Positions 22,131-36,359 of a stretch of 64,000 nucleotides of DNA are shown here, piece by piece; the first letter of the stretch is position 1, and each line of letters opens with the position of its first letter. The notes under the pieces were generated by a model. It was not told the DNA's origin and made no database searches. It saw nothing but the letters and a program-made list of their open reading frames with translations. The DNA is from Acorus gramineus (taxonomy: Eukaryota; Streptophyta; Magnoliopsida; Acorales; Acoraceae), in contig CM060847.1 of NCBI GenBank assembly GCA_030737835.1, forward strand, positions 25,594,438 through 25,658,437. The letters are read 5' to 3'. The translations under genes were made by a program, and so were the position numbers.

Positions 22131-23535
22131 CAGCATGAGCCCATTCTTTAATTTTCAGGGTGTTTCAACAAAAATAACCCATTCATACATTCAAATAATG
22201 AAACATAATTACATTTAAACATTGAACACTTGAAACATTCAAATATTCAATCACTGGACTAATAAACATTCAAACATATTAAGAACGAAGTGCCAAATGT
22301 AGTTGCCTTCAAAATGTTATACAAAAATCTAAACTTATTCTATTTGCTCTTTCTTTTTTGGCTACGTCTTTTGATCGATTCTTCCTGTTAGATATTGTAG
22401 GTCAAAAACATTCTTTTGGAGTCATACTGCATCATTCCTAATTAATTAAGGATTAAAGACGCACAAAGGAGAAAAAAATTATTAAATTTTGTATTGTATT
22501 AATAACTCATAATTGGTTAAGTCATTCTAAAATTATACAAAATCTAACCATGATTTCTAAACATGAATCAAAACCTACAAATGATTGGCATATTGTATAA
22601 CTTCAAAAAAAAAAAAAACTTATGAGATCACTTAAAGAAAAAAAATACTTTGTAAAAGATTGGATCATTTTATAACTTTAAACAAAATTAATCATTCTCA
22701 TATGAATCTAAACCTAGATGTGAATACTAAACATGAATTAAACCCTAGACAACAACGAAACCCTAAAACCAAGAAAAAATAAATCAATGAAAGTGAGCAT
22801 ATTTACAAATATAAATCAAAATTAAAAACACGTGAGATCATCAATCACAAAAAAAAAAAAATGTGGTTACATAAGATCAATACTTGCCTTTCAAGAAGCC
22901 AACAACAAGACAAGAGAAGTCACGAGATGTCGACGGAAAGAGAGAGCATGAGATGAGATGTCGATGGGGAAGAGAGCACGGGATGTCAACAGAGAGGGAG
23001 AGCACGGGGCGACAAGTGTCGACGGAGGAAGAGCATCGGACAGCTTGATTGGATAGTGAGGGAGAGCATGGAATAGCTTGTGTTGACGGGAGGGGGGGGG
23101 GGTGATAGAGAAAATTAGGGCTTTTTGGATTTTTCAAATGTTTTCAAATGTTAGGTGTACTTAAAAATTCAAATCCCTTTTTATATATGAGAGTTGTTTA
23201 AATAATACGATGGATTTTTGTTGAGTGTGTAAATATAAAGGTGTGCTAAAAAAAAGAGGGGGGTGCAATTAAAGGGTCTTTTTTTTTTTTCTCCCTTTTT
23301 TATTCTAGTTATCCGAAAAGATTTTCTTCCTCCCATCAGAGTTTGTTCATCTGAATTCGGGTCTCCATCAAGTTTGTGCTTTGTGAAAACAGATGAATAT
23401 TTCTTTCTTGCTACTGGTATTTGTAGATTCTTCTCGCTCACCTCCTTTTATATATATTGTCTGAAACATTTAGGCTTTTGATTCTTCTTTGGTTGGATTA
23501 TAAGAATCCATGCTACCTGAGCAGACTAAAAAGTG
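22131..23535. other. Intergenic, upstream of the PPR gene
   Basis: AT-rich. Imperfect GA-rich repeats with GAGCACGGG and TGTCGACGG at 22915-23085 give a spurious minus-strand frame. A TATA-like TTTTATATATGAGAG at about 23178-23192 lies roughly 345 bp before the PPR start codon and is a possible core promoter. Confidence 0.4.
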
Positions 23536-26500
23536 ATGGTAGTGTCAAATCTTCAAATGGGTACCTTCAATATTGATCAAAAACTGATTTTTCACTTCAA
23601 ATCACCCTGTAACCCCTACTGGGTCCCTGAATTTTCGATTTATCGGAAACCCATTCGCAGCATCACCTTCCATGCGAAGAAAAATTGGAGTTTTGACTCA
23701 AGGAGACCCACTTGTAGAATACCCAATGCGTTGCCAATCAATACAGGGTCACTTGATAAGGAGTTCAAATTTGAGCCCAACTTCGACGATTATGTGAAGG
23801 CCATGGAGTCGGCTAGGAGTGGGAGGGATAAACATTTGGGGAAAAGTGTTGATGGGTTTCAAGACAATGAAAGTAAGGATGATTCTAGCAGAACGGATGG
23901 CGCTCATTCATCTGATTCCATCTGCGGCAAATCCGATAATGGAATAAGAGGTGAGACTTCGGGGGGTGGCTGGGGTTTAGTAGAAGGGATTATGGGGACT
24001 AGTGGAAGTGAATCGGTGCCCAAAGGGAGTTATGTGGTTTTGGGTGGCGAAAATGGGGTTGGGTTACGAAGAACTTCCAGTAAGTTTGGAGAGCGGAATA
24101 ACAAAGATCACCCAGAGAAACGGAACTACGAGGACCGGTATTATGGTCAGTTTGAAAGTAGTACGAGAGAAAATGAGAAGAAACAGCTTAGACGAAATGG
24201 AACAATGAAGAGAGATGTAGTTGATGGTGTGGAAATGGGGATTAGCAGATGTGGTGGTAGTAGTGATAAGACTAATCCCAACGTGAGTGCGGGTAGATTT
24301 GGTGTCTATAAGAGGGAAAGTAGCAAGTTTTATGGGAGCAAGGCAGATGAGACGCAGAGTAGGCCTGAAGTTGATAGAAGTATATGGGATATTGGGAGCG
24401 GTCGTAGATTGATATATAGGAGACGGCATGAAGGTATTTTGAAAGATAATGAAGCAGGCATCACTGGGAGAGGAGTAAATCACATGGAGTTGGAAAAAGA
24501 TATCATTGACCATGATGCGTCTCAATGGAGGACGTCGTTAAAGGGATCTGTAAATGGAGTTACAGAAGAATATAGAGACCAGGAAAGATTTAAATGGCAG
24601 AGAGAAGGTCTTAAAACAGAACAAGTTCAGCGGAGACTCAATGAAGCTCCCCAAAGATTATGGAGGAGAACCGAGAAGAGTGATGCATATTTAACTTCAA
24701 CTGGCTTGAGTCTTGCAACTGTGGATGATTTTGATGCAGACTACAATGACAGGGCAGCTTTCAAGTCTTTTGAAGTATTCAGTGATGTCAGGAACAAGAG
24801 GCGGGTTTCGCGGATCGAGCTGGAAGATAGAATCCAAAAGTTAGCAAAGTGGTAATATTCTCTGCTTGTTTATATATGAGTTTTTTTTCATATTTGCTTG
24901 CATTGGTCTCTTAGAACATAAGAAATTTTAATGGGTTAATTGTGGTTCCTGTTTTCCTCTTTCTGAATTTTAATTTTTTCAGCCTTCAAGTTGGGCATTG
25001 TGTCAGATGTTATATAGTTATATTCCGTGTGCATGTTAGGCTAGAGATCATATTTAGCCAAAATGTCTAAAAGATGCTGAACTCTTAACCTTAGTTTCTT
25101 CTTTTTTGTGCATCAGTTTCATTCATTGATTGGAGGCCATCCTGCCTAGATATTTTCGTACTTCCAGAATTCTATTGCTGAAATGTAGTTTTATGACTCA
25201 ATATCTTATTGCTTGCAATCATGATGAGGCACTAAATATAAAAGATCCAGCATACATGGAATCATATATTAAATTATCTAATGGAACTGCAGTTGATGCT
25301 GAAACCTATATGTGCATATGCATCAGCAATAATTGCCGTCATAGTAGGTGTTAGAATCAGAGAGAGAGAGAGAGAGAGAGAATGGGAAGGTTTAATCCCT
25401 TTATATACAAGTACATAGGAATTACACATGTAATACACTACATATATTATGACATAGCACATATAATCTAACCGTAGGTATTACTTTTTATGTTACAGTG
25501 TTAGTGGATTTGTAATAATGATATAGTTGCAGGTAACTTATCATGGTGGCATGGCGGAAGGGTCAACAAAAAACTGAGAATGTTAAAATTGGAGGCGGTG
25601 TTTCCATTATAAACGCCTGATTTATCATTAAATTTAACAATAGGGCAGTTTGTATGAGAAATACGGAAGAGGTTCCACAATGGCATAAATGGAGATGCTG
25701 AAGATGGGGATGGTGGAGGAGATGTTGGCAAGAATGCAAGAGGGATATTGGACAAACCCAGCAATGGAAGTTGTGTGCTATGATAAACATTTCTCTATTG
25801 ATTAGTATGGTTAGGTGCATGATGTTTTGACCTCTGATGCTACAGCCCAATCAGATTTCCCTGTGGCACACGAAGTCTTTACATTTACACAGCAATTTGT
25901 AATACACAGTAGAAGTTCCACATAACAGAACATGGTAGTCTGATCTGCATGTTTTAAATATAATAGGGCAATGCTGATTTTGTTATAGTTGTGCCATGAT
26001 AGAAAGAATTATGTGAATTCCACCACATCCTTTTTTTTTCTTTTTTTTTGAGAATGTAAATTGGGCTTGTAATAGGATTTTAAGGTGCAATACAAGGACT
26101 TCCCAAGAGGTCACCTTTCCTAGTATTACACTAGCAGACACTCGCTTAACTTTTGGGTTTTGATGGGATCCACTGCATTAGTGTCAGTATGATCGCATTC
26201 CCTGGGGACTCAATATGGACATGAAATTATTATAATTGATTTTCTTGGAACATTGTTTGCTCAAATTCTTGATGTGCCTTGAGAGAAAGTGTGTAATGTA
26301 GATTAAATGATACATGATCAACCACAAAAAGTTAGGAAGAGCAGTTGACCACTTCATACTTTCCATTAAACTTGTCATATTGCCCTATTTATTATTTTTT
26401 GCCCTCCAGTATCTCATATTCGATTTATGTTATCCCTAACATAAGATTAATTGAACTCAATTACCACCATTCTGCTCCACAAATGGTTGATTTTACCCTT

Positions 26501-29500
26501 TTTTTTATGAAGGTTGAATGGTACAGATATCAATATGCCTCAGTGGCAATTCTCCAAGATGATTCACAGTGCAAAAATAAGATTCACAGACCATTCTATA
26601 TTAAGGGTCATCCAAATACTTGGTGATCTTGGAAACTGGCAAAGAGTATTACAAATTGTTGAATGGCTTCAATCTCATCAGCGCTTTGAGTCCTACAAGA
26701 GCCGGTAAATCTTATACTTGCTATAATTAATTCTGCAGGATATTCATGGTATCTAGTTTATAGAAAGAAGGCATATTGTTCCAAAATAAACTTTGGGATA
26801 ACTGGACAAGAGATTTTGCAAATTAATGATGCCAATTATGTTTTGGTGTTTATGAAGATATAATAGTTCCTTCAGCTGTTGCACTATATCAAATATTTTC
26901 CAATGTTTCTTGGCATATCTTTTCAGCAAAAAAATTTATAATAAGGTGTCAAGCTGCACCATATCTTTAAAAAAAGTAGCAATCTCAAGCATCAAAGTGT
27001 GAGGTCGGAAGACCAACCAAGGCATTTAAAAATATATCCAAAAATGCAGGCCATGAACATCAAAACAATGCTTTACATGTACATGAATTCGTACCAAGTG
27101 GAGTGCCTTTGTAACTATATCCTTTTGTCTATTGGCCTCTGTGACATTTATTTGAGAAAGTTCGACTCTGTGACAAAATATGATGAGTTCTGATTATAGT
27201 GTGCACATGACATGTATGTTTGTCTGCAAATGTACTTGATATGTACTCACCTTTTCTTTTCTTTTCTTTTCTTTTCTTTTCTTTTCTTTTTCTTTTTTTC
27301 TTTTTTTTACTCAGTGGTCTCAGAATCATTGTTCCAATTGTAGTACAATTTTTTTTCTTACTTCTACAAAATTTGTTGAATTTCAAATAGAATACAGTCC
27401 ATGGGAGAACTCAGATCTACTCCTGTAAATTCATAGCATTGATCATGCCAACCAACTTTGTTGTGAATAACGAATAAATGGTACTTTGTAGTTGGGCCAT
27501 TCATTTTGTTAAATGTAAATAGCATTTATTTTGTCCTGATCGAAATGGAAAATAAGCTCAAGTAATGAACTTCTCAAGTAAGTTTATGAAAAAAAATTCA
27601 TAATGTAATCTTCGAGATGTATCTTCCTCTAACCGAAAAATGCCTCCCACTTTATTCCCCTTCAGTTTGTGGTCTTTTGACAGATTTATTTTCTTTCGTA
27701 CACTCTATATGTTGCAGATATATATACACAACTGTACTTAATGTGCTTGGGAAAGCGAAACGGCCAGTGGAGGCACTTAATGTTTTTCATGCTATGCGGG
27801 TATTCAACATCCCTTTGTCTATATTATGTTGCTCATAAGTGATATGTCATCTCATATCCAAACTTCATAACTGAACATTGATCTTCTCATGCAGCAAGAA
27901 TTATCTTCATATCCTGACCTTGCAGCTTATCATTGCATTGCTGTTATTCTTGGACAAGCGGGGTATATGAAGGAACTTTTTGATGTAACTGATTGCATGA
28001 GATCTATTCCCAAGAAGAAATTTAAATTGGGAGTGCTACAGAAGTGGGATCCCCGGTTAGAACCAGATCTTGTTGTTTACAATGCTGTGAGTGGTTTATG
28101 CTATTCGTGCATTGCATGACTTCAATGTCTGTCTCTTGGGGAAGTATCAATTGCTATTTCAAATTTTAACAAGCACTTTTCATTCTTCATTTAATTTTCT
28201 AGGTTTTAAATGCCTGTGTGCAACGTCAACAATGGGAAGGGGCATTTTGGGTATTGCAACAGTTAAAACAACAGTGCATACAACCTTCAAGCACAACCTA
28301 TGGTCTTGTCATGGAGGTAATAACAGGGTGTACACCCTCCTTTTACTTCTTTACCAAACTTTTGAGGGTTCTTACTATCTCTATGGTTGGTGAAAATAAA
28401 TGTTTAAGATAGCAAGATAGTGGCATTGAGCGTGGCTTCTGCTCCTTTCGTCATTTAAACTTATGATTTTTGGTTTTTCTCTGATTCAAGATAGAAGGTT
28501 TACTTTTGATCATTGTTTCATGTCACTTTGCTTTAGTAAATTATTTCAAATATGCAACAAGTTCTATTTCTCCAATATATAATAAATTTTGTGTAACTGT
28601 ATAACAAGATGACTCCTTTTCAGAATATATGCTACTCTTCAACATTTATTTGCTTCTGTACTGAAGGACATCTGTACTGTCTACCTAAAATTGAAATATG
28701 TTCCTCTTACATGCCACCAGAAAAGAAGGGTGCTGCTTTTCTTGTATTTAGTATGAAGAAACCCAAAATCAACTGTCACCTTAGGTGTTGCTTTTCTTTG
28801 TGATTCAAACTTTTTAGTCAGAAATGAAACCTGTAATATAGCGACACCATACTATTTCTTTGTTTATTTCATCTACATACAGATGGCATAATACGGATTT
28901 CAATTTTGTTTGTACTCCGTGTATTTATCTATCAATTTTGACGGCATAAAGTTCATGTTTGAACAGGTCATGCTTGTGTGCGAAAAGTATAATTTGGTGC
29001 ACGAGTTTTTCAAGAAAGTAGAAAAATCATCCATTCCAAGTGCTTTGAACTACAAAGGTATTTGAATGACCATGTTATGTTCTTTGTAGTTGTGTCTTTG
29101 ACCTTTTCTCTTTATTATCTAAAGCACAATTTTTCATTCTACTCTTATAGTTCTTGTTAATACACTTTGGAAAGAAGGAAAGACTGATGAGGCCATACTA
29201 GTAGTCCAAGATATGGAGAGGAGGGGAATAGTGGGTTCAGCAAGTCTCTATTATGATCTTTCTCGTTGCCTCTGTAGCGCAGGGAGGTGCGAAGAAGCTT
29301 TGTCACAGGTATGCGCTATACACACACAAAATTTCTAATTACTTTACCATAAGCTCTTCTGTTTTTATCTTCAAGTCTCGTCTTGCTGATTTCTTTTTCA
29401 TTATTGTAACTCTGGTAATCTCCATCAATTTTTTGTGTGGTGATATAGATAAATGGCAGTGATGAATCATATCCATGTAACATATTGGTTACATACTTGC

Positions 29501-31473
29501 ATCTATAGTTCTTCAAAAACAAAATAACATTTTTTTGTTGTTTGATCACTGTTTATGTTACTGCATTTGCCAATCACGCAACTGTGATTTTAAACTGAGA
29601 TGCGTTTTATCATTATGTTAATGTTGAAGTTGCCAGTTCAGTTAAATATGTTCTCCAGAAAATTGCGGGAAGGAAATAATTGCTCTTCTTATCTCTCCTT
29701 AGATTGACAAACTATGCAAGGTGGCAAAGAAGCCTTTGGTAGTGACATACACAGGGTTGATTCAAACTTGTATAAACTTTGGCAGCATCGAGAATGCAGA
29801 ATACATCTTCAATGAAATGCAGAAATTTTGCTCCCCAAATGTGGTGACGTGCAATATAATGTTGAAGGCATACTTGGAACATGGGATGTTGGAAAAAGCT
29901 ATTGATCTATTTCAGAAGATACTAGATGGTATCCATCACATTAGTCATAAATCCAATTGTAGTGACAGAGCAATTCCTGATAAGTTCACATTCAATATAA
30001 TGTTGGAGGCATGTTTCTCAGAGAAAAGATGGAATGATTTTGAGAATGCTTACGTAAATATGCTCAGTTGTGGGTACCACTTTGACAGCAGACGCCACCT
30101 TCGAATGGTCTTTGAAGCCTCTCAAGCGGGAAAGGTATTATTCTGATTCTTTGGAACCTATTTTCAAAAACAGCTTAAGATTTACTTTGACTAAAATAAT
30201 CAATTCCAGCATAAGTTACTCTTGACCGGCTGTTTCATAAAACCTGTTTTGTTTACTTTCAACAAATAAAAACTGAAATCTGAAACCGAAAGCTGAAATT
30301 CAAATTATCTGTAAACAAAAACTCATTTTGCAAATGCTGAATGAGTTTTGACAACTGGTTCCATACTGAGCTTAGCAGTTTGGCGTCATTGTCAATTGAG
30401 ACAAATTGGCCCTTTTTCCCTTTTTCCTTTTTGGTTGTTGTGTTATTATTTTATTTATTTATTTCTGGGGTGGGGGGGTCGGTTCGGGACATCACAATTT
30501 GACAAACACCATATTTTATTGACCAGCAGTAGGAGGATGAGTTTCACAAAACTTTTTCCACGGTCTAAATTAAAACCAATTTGTTGAAGGGACATTGTAG
30601 ACTGAAATGCAATAGATACACATGCCATACCCTCAGAAAGATAACATTTTTGTTGGACTTTGTTAATCCATCATGACAGTCCCCTGTTGCTTTTCTGTTA
30701 ATGACATATGCGACAAACAAAGTATATAAGAGGCTGCTTGTGTGCTTGTATATCCGGGCATTAGTTCATGCTTTCACTGGTTGTTTCACAAATGTCAAGC
30801 AAGCATATTGTAACTTCTCCCATTGGAATGAAAAGAAAAGGAAAAACAATATAAATCTTGCTTGTTCAAAGAAGAATAGAAATGTACGAGTCATGGGTTA
30901 TTGCATGAAGATTTTATTCATTCTATAATTGCTAATGAGATGTATGTGGCCTCATCTGGCAAAGGGAAACTGTTAAACTATACTCATGCCGTAATGAAAA
31001 ATCATTGTAGCAGATTATGTAATACTTATCAGCAAAAATTTCTTATGTTGGTCTTTATTATCATTTTTTAGGGGCATGTACTGGAAGTGACCTGGAATCA
31101 TTTGATTCGTGCTGGTCGGACTCCGCCACCACTTCTCGTCAAGGAAATGTTCTGCATCAAATTAGCAGAAGATGAGCCTTCTGCTGCCATCGCCTGCATT
31201 GGCTCCCATCAGACAAGAGAGCTGCATCATTTCTCAACAAAATCATGGCTTAATTTACTCAAAGACAATGCGCATCGCTTCCGGAAAGAAACACTGGTCA
31301 GTTTGGTAGAAGAGGTTAGTAACCTAATCACAGAAAGTGATGGTCCCCTTCTCATCTTTCAGAATCTGTTACTTTCTTGTAGAGAATATCTAAATACCTG
31401 TATACTGGAAGTTGAAGCCGAACTTAGAGAGGATGGTCAGGAGACTTGTTTATCCATCGCGAATATAAGCTAA
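23536..31473 (+). CDS. EMB2279: P-class PPR protein, EMB2279-like, plastid-targeted
   Basis: Nine exons read in frame: 23536-24851, 26513-26704, 27718-27799, 27895-28086, 28203-28316, 28967-29057, 29151-29308, 29703-30134, 31072-31473 (2979 nt, 992 residues). All introns are GT-AG. Residues 1-438 are a low-complexity, charged N-terminal region with a serine/arginine-containing start consistent with a plastid transit peptide. From about residue 503 there are P-type PPR helical repeats, such as YTTVLNVLGKAKRPVEALNV, PDLVVYNAVLNACVQRQQW and VVTYTGLIQTCINFGSIENA. There are no E/DYW editing domains. The junction sequence LNGTDINMPQWQFSKM and the overall length fit my recollection of Arabidopsis EMB2279 (At1g30610, about 1000 residues, embryo-defective); the paralogue DG1 is the main alternative. 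The inferred role is RNA binding in plastid transcript maturation. The start is the ATG at 23536; the GTG just before it is not used. Confidence 0.88.
25359..25381. repeat. (AG)n microsatellite in PPR intron 1
   Basis: About 11 AG units in the 1.66-kb first intron. Confidence 0.9.
27251..27300. repeat. (TTTTC)n microsatellite in PPR intron 2
   Basis: About nine TTTTC units followed by a degenerate T-rich tail, between exons 2 and 3 of the PPR gene. Confidence 0.9.
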
Positions 31474-33870
31474 TCAGAATGATTTATACCGATTTAATTC
31501 CTTGGAGTTTCATTTGTGTTTTTTCTTGGTGGATAAAAACTATTGCCAATGCATCGCCAATGATCGTGCCAAAAGAATCTATGAAACAGAAACTGTTTTT
31601 TTGATGATTATGATGGACGAATATACGATTGACCTGTCTGAGATTCACATTCAGTTTACAAGAATCCATTGATGAAAAAAAATTGTTGGTCCTGGTTCAT
31701 GTGATTGCACTCCTCTCATGTTAAGGCATGAAAAATTTGAATGGTTGTTGAAGTGTTATCATGCCTAATTAAAGACCCAGTCATGTCACAGGATCAGGAC
31801 TGCCCGTCCCCATTTGCCTCCATTTTGTGTTGAAAAAGTTTTTTTCCCTTTTTTTTTTTGGTCGGTCTGTTGAAAAAGTTGTATGCTTTATGTTACAAGT
31901 CAGTATTTCTGAAGGGGGGGGGGGGTGTGGGGTGGGGCGCACAAATTGACTTATCACAAAAGTTGTATTCCCCAAGAAATCATGGCATCAACTGATTAAA
32001 GTTCAGGTCTGAGGTCTCCACATATTCTATTCAGTTCTAAAGATTTTTTTTTTTTTTTTAAAAAAAAAGTCCTCGTTTAGCATGTGATGTTGGTTGGAAT
32101 CCGGATTCAGTCAAAATTGACTTCGGTCAATATCGAACTATACAATCTATGAATTGATCTACACAATCTATGAGTTAAACTGTATAGTTAATTATTGGGT
32201 ACATGGGTCACTCTTCTATAGATATTGATGGTACTGACTAAACCTTAATTGGATTCAATAGGAGAGTCAATCCAATAGGAGAGTGACACTTATACCCAAC
32301 AATTAGATGTGCAATTCGATTCATAAGTTGTGTTGTTTGATTCATAAACTGTGTAATTCGATATTGATCGGACTGATCAAAGTCAGTCCTCACTGGATCC
32401 AGATTGGTTGGTTTTCTTTTTTGGGACCTTTGCCCCCAAAAAATTATTAAAAATAAACACTTCATAGTTTTTTTTTTTTTTTTTCCACCTCATTTAAAGA
32501 ATGAAGTTGCCCCTTGCTTTTGGCCCACTAAAAAGATAAAGGCAGAGAAGAATCAAAGTTCACTCTATTGCTTGTGTTGTGCTTTCTCCCCATCAATATT
32601 CAATATGAAGTTTTTTTTTCAAAAGAAACAGTTCATCAGTGGGTGTTGAGACAGAGAGCCGACATGGATCCGAGGCTATAGTTATAAAGTGCTTTAATTT
32701 TTTTTTTCGAATGAAAATGTTACATTCCTGCTGTCACTTTTGTAAATTGAATGCACTTTAACTCTTTTTTTTAAATGTGTTTTTTTTTTATTATTGGTAA
32801 GCAAAATTGTATTCCGTACATTTATATGTGTTTACAAAAAAAATATGTTCGTTTGTTTAATGAAGTACATAACTCAAAATTTTAAATCCGTACATTTATG
32901 TTTTTCGTAAAGTCATCTCCAGTCCTAACTCTAACCCATATCAAAATTTTACTTAAAATTTGAGTAAAAGCTTGATTTGATATGATATGTCTTCAATCAT
33001 CACTTTGTATTTTATTCAAATCTTTTTAAAAAATTCATATCTTCTTCTAATTATTTTCTATAAACATTTTCAAAGTCTTTCACCAAATATTTTTACTACT
33101 TAATTTTTCTTCCCTTCAAGATATTTAAATTTAAAAATTATAATCATCCAAATTTTTGAAAAAAATAAAAATAATTTTTTTTTATTGGAGTAAAAATAAG
33201 AAATTAAAAACAAAGATAAAGACTTAAGAAATAATACTACTTTTTTTTGGGGGGGGGGGATGGGAATTTTAGGGGGTGGGAAGGCATCTAATATAATTCA
33301 ATTAAAGATGGAGGTAGAGATAAAGAAAAAAAATATTGAAAATTTGGGTAAAGATTTGGGTCTCCCTTAATTTGAGTAAAGATTTAAGTAAAAACTTGAT
33401 TTGGTATGGGTATGGATAAATTGTTGGAAAGGGTTTTAAGTAACTTTTACTCAAATTTAAATTTTGATAAATGTTTGAGTATAGAATCGGAGATGCTCTA
33501 ATATAATATATATTGATAGAGTAGAATATATATTTTATTGGAGATTTTGTATACTATATTAGGTGAAGTGTTATTGAATATCTGAGTGTATCAATGGCCT
33601 TTTTTGAATTTCCAGAAAAGTGTAAGGGTTAGATATCTTATACCTATTATCTGAATAAAATTTATATGTCGAATTCTGAGTTTACTATCTTTAAAGGTTT
33701 GGCGTATATTTATTTTAGATGGTTACAAACATTTTTCATAATTTAAAAAATTAGCATTAGTTGTCTTCACTTCTTCGGATCTAAGGCTATCATTTATGAA
33801 TGTATACTTAGGGTACTATAAATAGAACACTCAAGAAATATATATCATCCATGAACTTTATAACCATGTC
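31474..33870. other. 3' flank of PPR gene and intergenic DNA
   Basis: AT-rich, with poly-T and poly-G runs (31842-31860, 31914-31925, 33250-33259). Around 32130-32400, related words (CAATCTATGA-TT, GATTCATAA-TGTGT, TGATCGGACTGATCAAAGTCA) recur as an imperfect inverted arrangement, possibly a decayed MITE. No gene seen. Confidence 0.4.
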
Positions 33871-34113
33871 TAAGGTAGAGTTTGGTAACGCAATTGTAAA
33901 ACTAATTTTCTACAATCGTTGGATTTAAAATTGATTCTGCAGCTTGCAGGAAGCTGTCTCTCTCTAGCTTCTCAAATCGTAACTTTTGGACACTATTTGC
34001 TTGAAATCTGTTTATAGGAAGCTGCGATTGTAAAACTATTTTGTTGCACTATTGCAGAACCAGCTTCCTGCAATTGCAAACACTGCACAATCGCACAACC
34101 AAACGCTGCCCTA
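33871..34113. mobile_element. MITE with 27-bp imperfect terminal inverted repeats
   Basis: Left end TAAGGTAGAGTTTGG..GCAATTGT and reversed right end TAGGGCAGCGTTTGG..GCGATTGT agree at most positions. The interior has GCAGGAAGCTG/CAGCTTCC symmetry. 243 bp, no coding frame. I could not fix a clean target duplication, so the superfamily is open. Confidence 0.6.
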
Positions 34114-35059
34114 TAGACTGTTTGTTCCGTGAAAGAGAGGTATATCTAGAATAATTTTTATAATTAAGTAAATCAATTGGATCTCCAATTGTTATGCATT
34201 TATAATATTTTATATTTCATTGGATACCAAACATGCATGGTCCTTAACATAAGTCACAATCACCTGCTGTTAATGTCGTCAAATGAAAACAACATTCAAA
34301 TTGTAAGCTTGGCCCATGTTGATTGATTCCTCTAATGATCAACCATTCCCACATGAAAAGAAAAGCTTAATATATTTCAGCAAGTTGGATAAAGCTTTGA
34401 TCAGCTGTCATGCTCAGGACAGTATCAAACAAAAACTCATCTCTTAAATAAACAGCATTGTCCCCACTTTCTCAAGTCATCTATACCTAAACGTACGGAT
34501 CATATACCTATTATCTTTATATTCAAATTCAAATATATATATGAATACTTATCGGATAATTGAAGTTTTTTATAATAGATAATAGTTAGAGTGATCAAGT
34601 GGCGTATTATAAATAGAGACGTTGAAATTGAGATTATGAAGAGAATGCATGTAGATTATAATTAATCGTATCAAAATTGAATTTCAACAGTACATAATAA
34701 AAATATATATAAATTTATAATACATTTAGAATTTGATATTTTTTGTAACAGATATCTTTATATCCATATTTGTGTTTAAATTATTACTGATATTCAAATA
34801 AGAATTCCCAACATTTACAAATATTTTTTTAGATAAACAACATACATAAAATCATAACTTTGATTCCTCTAATGATCAACCACCCCCAAATGACAAAAAT
34901 GGGCTGAGTGTACCAGCTCTCTTGTTGAGAAACATGTGGAGATCTTACTTCATCTTTCAGGTTTAGAAACATTTATTTTTGAAGATATCATGATTTTTAG
35001 CACTCTTTAACTCGCAATAGCTACTACAATCATGTATAATAGAACACACTGAGCTCTTT
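34114..35059. other. AT-rich intergenic DNA
   Basis: Nothing recognised. Two near-identical phrases (TTGATTCCTCTAATGATCAACCA at about 34321 and 34860) indicate a short dispersed or duplicated repeat. Confidence 0.4.
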
Positions 35060-35070
35060 TTGTCGACATT

Positions 35071-35200
35071 TTTTTTTATTGATAAATATGTTTTCTGATC
35101 AAATCTTTTCTATTAGCAGGACAAGATATGAACTCAGATCTCTTTGATCACTAGGGAGGGGATACCCCTATTTTTTTTTTCACTTGATATCATACCTCTA
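35071..35200 (-). mobile_element. SINE copy 2, with 11-bp TSD
   Basis: Same family as 20992-21113: minus-strand GATCTGAGTTCATATCTTGTC, then CTAATAG..GATCAGAAAA and a terminal A-rich tail. It is flanked by the exact duplication TTGTCGACATT at 35060-35070 and 35201-35211. The B-box-like motif is more degraded than in copy 1. Confidence 0.75.
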
Positions 35201-35211
35201 TTGTCGACATT

Positions 35212-36071
35212 GAAAGTGAAGAAGGTGAAAGAAATGTAGTTCATGTGCTCCAATAAATAGTGCAATGTTGAGAATGGCCTCCAATGTATAGCATCTATGT
35301 CTATTACTAAACTGTGACCATCATAAAAAAAATAAAAAATAAAAATTCATGGGTCAATATTTAATTTTTCCCAAAGAATATATAACCACTTGGATGATCG
35401 GATCTCACCGACCTTTTTAAAGTATTCATTCTCGATCAAATTCAATTGTTCAACTAATTATTATATATATTTATGTTATGGAAGTAAACCCATCCATTAA
35501 TCTTGAATATAAAAAGAGTGCTTGTTTGGTCTCACCATTAACAAAAATCCAAATTGTTGAATTTAATGGAGTATTTTATTTCTTGCACATGTATATGCTT
35601 CATATAACACTATCCACTTTTCAACTTATATATAATGTAAATATGTAACCCCTAAATGACTTTTTTGTAAAAAAAATATTTATGTAGAAGTAAATCATAA
35701 AAGTACTACAACCAAATTTGCACGTGCGCTCGAGTGTGGCCAGAACTAGTAAAATTAGTTCAATGAGATTCAAAGCATTTGCATGGTTAAAATGGTTAGC
35801 ATAGCTATGCACAGATAGAGAGGTGTTTGAGGTGCCAAAAATCCTCTCTACGGACACTATAAATATCTGACCAGCCAATTTAACCATTAAAAAAGGGTTT
35901 TTAGTATAAATATCCCTCAAAAATTTATTTTTCAAAATACCACCATTGGAATATTATTTCCCGTGACACACTTTAAGGGTAAGCTTGGTAACTGTACCCC
36001 AAAAAAAAATTATTCTTTTTTTCAAGAATCCAGTTGTAGTAAATTTGTGGATAGATAAATTTGACTTGAAA
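35212..36071. other. AT-rich intergenic DNA
   Basis: No gene recognised. A minus-strand 104-codon open stretch (35935-35621) has no recognisable motif and is probably chance. Confidence 0.4.
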
Positions 36072-36359
36072 AGCTAGTTTGGTAAGGGTTTTTAGTATCA
36101 ATTGTTCTAATTTTAAAGGATAAAAAATCGATCAATTTTATCAATATTCACATTTGTTAAATTTGGACAAAAAATTGGGATAAATGTTATTTCAGCATTT
36201 AAGTAGAACAAAAAATTTTCATGTTCATTTCAAAATCAAGACAACTGTTTGCATTTTATTCTAATTATTTTTTATACCAAACATGATAAGTTATCATCTC
36301 TCTCATTTATTCCCACAATTATGCATTATCTTATTACTTATTCATTTGTCAAATTAGCC
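36072..36359. mobile_element. MITE copy (family M), about 290 bp
   Basis: It shares most of its length with 53008-53306: the common core reads CTAATTTTAAAGGATAAAAA, then GGGATAAATG(T/C)TAT, then TTATTTTTTATACCA-ACATG. Ends GCTAGTTTGGTAAG and reversed GGCTAATTTGACAAA form imperfect inverted repeats. Confidence 0.6.

Noticed and set aside
22877-23137. 86-codon minus-strand frame upstream of the PPR gene
   Set aside because: Made of imperfect GA/GTCGA repeats; serine/proline-rich by composition, no domain.
25501-25850. Minus-strand frames within PPR intron 1
   Set aside because: Intronic, overlapping in two frames, with no family resemblance.
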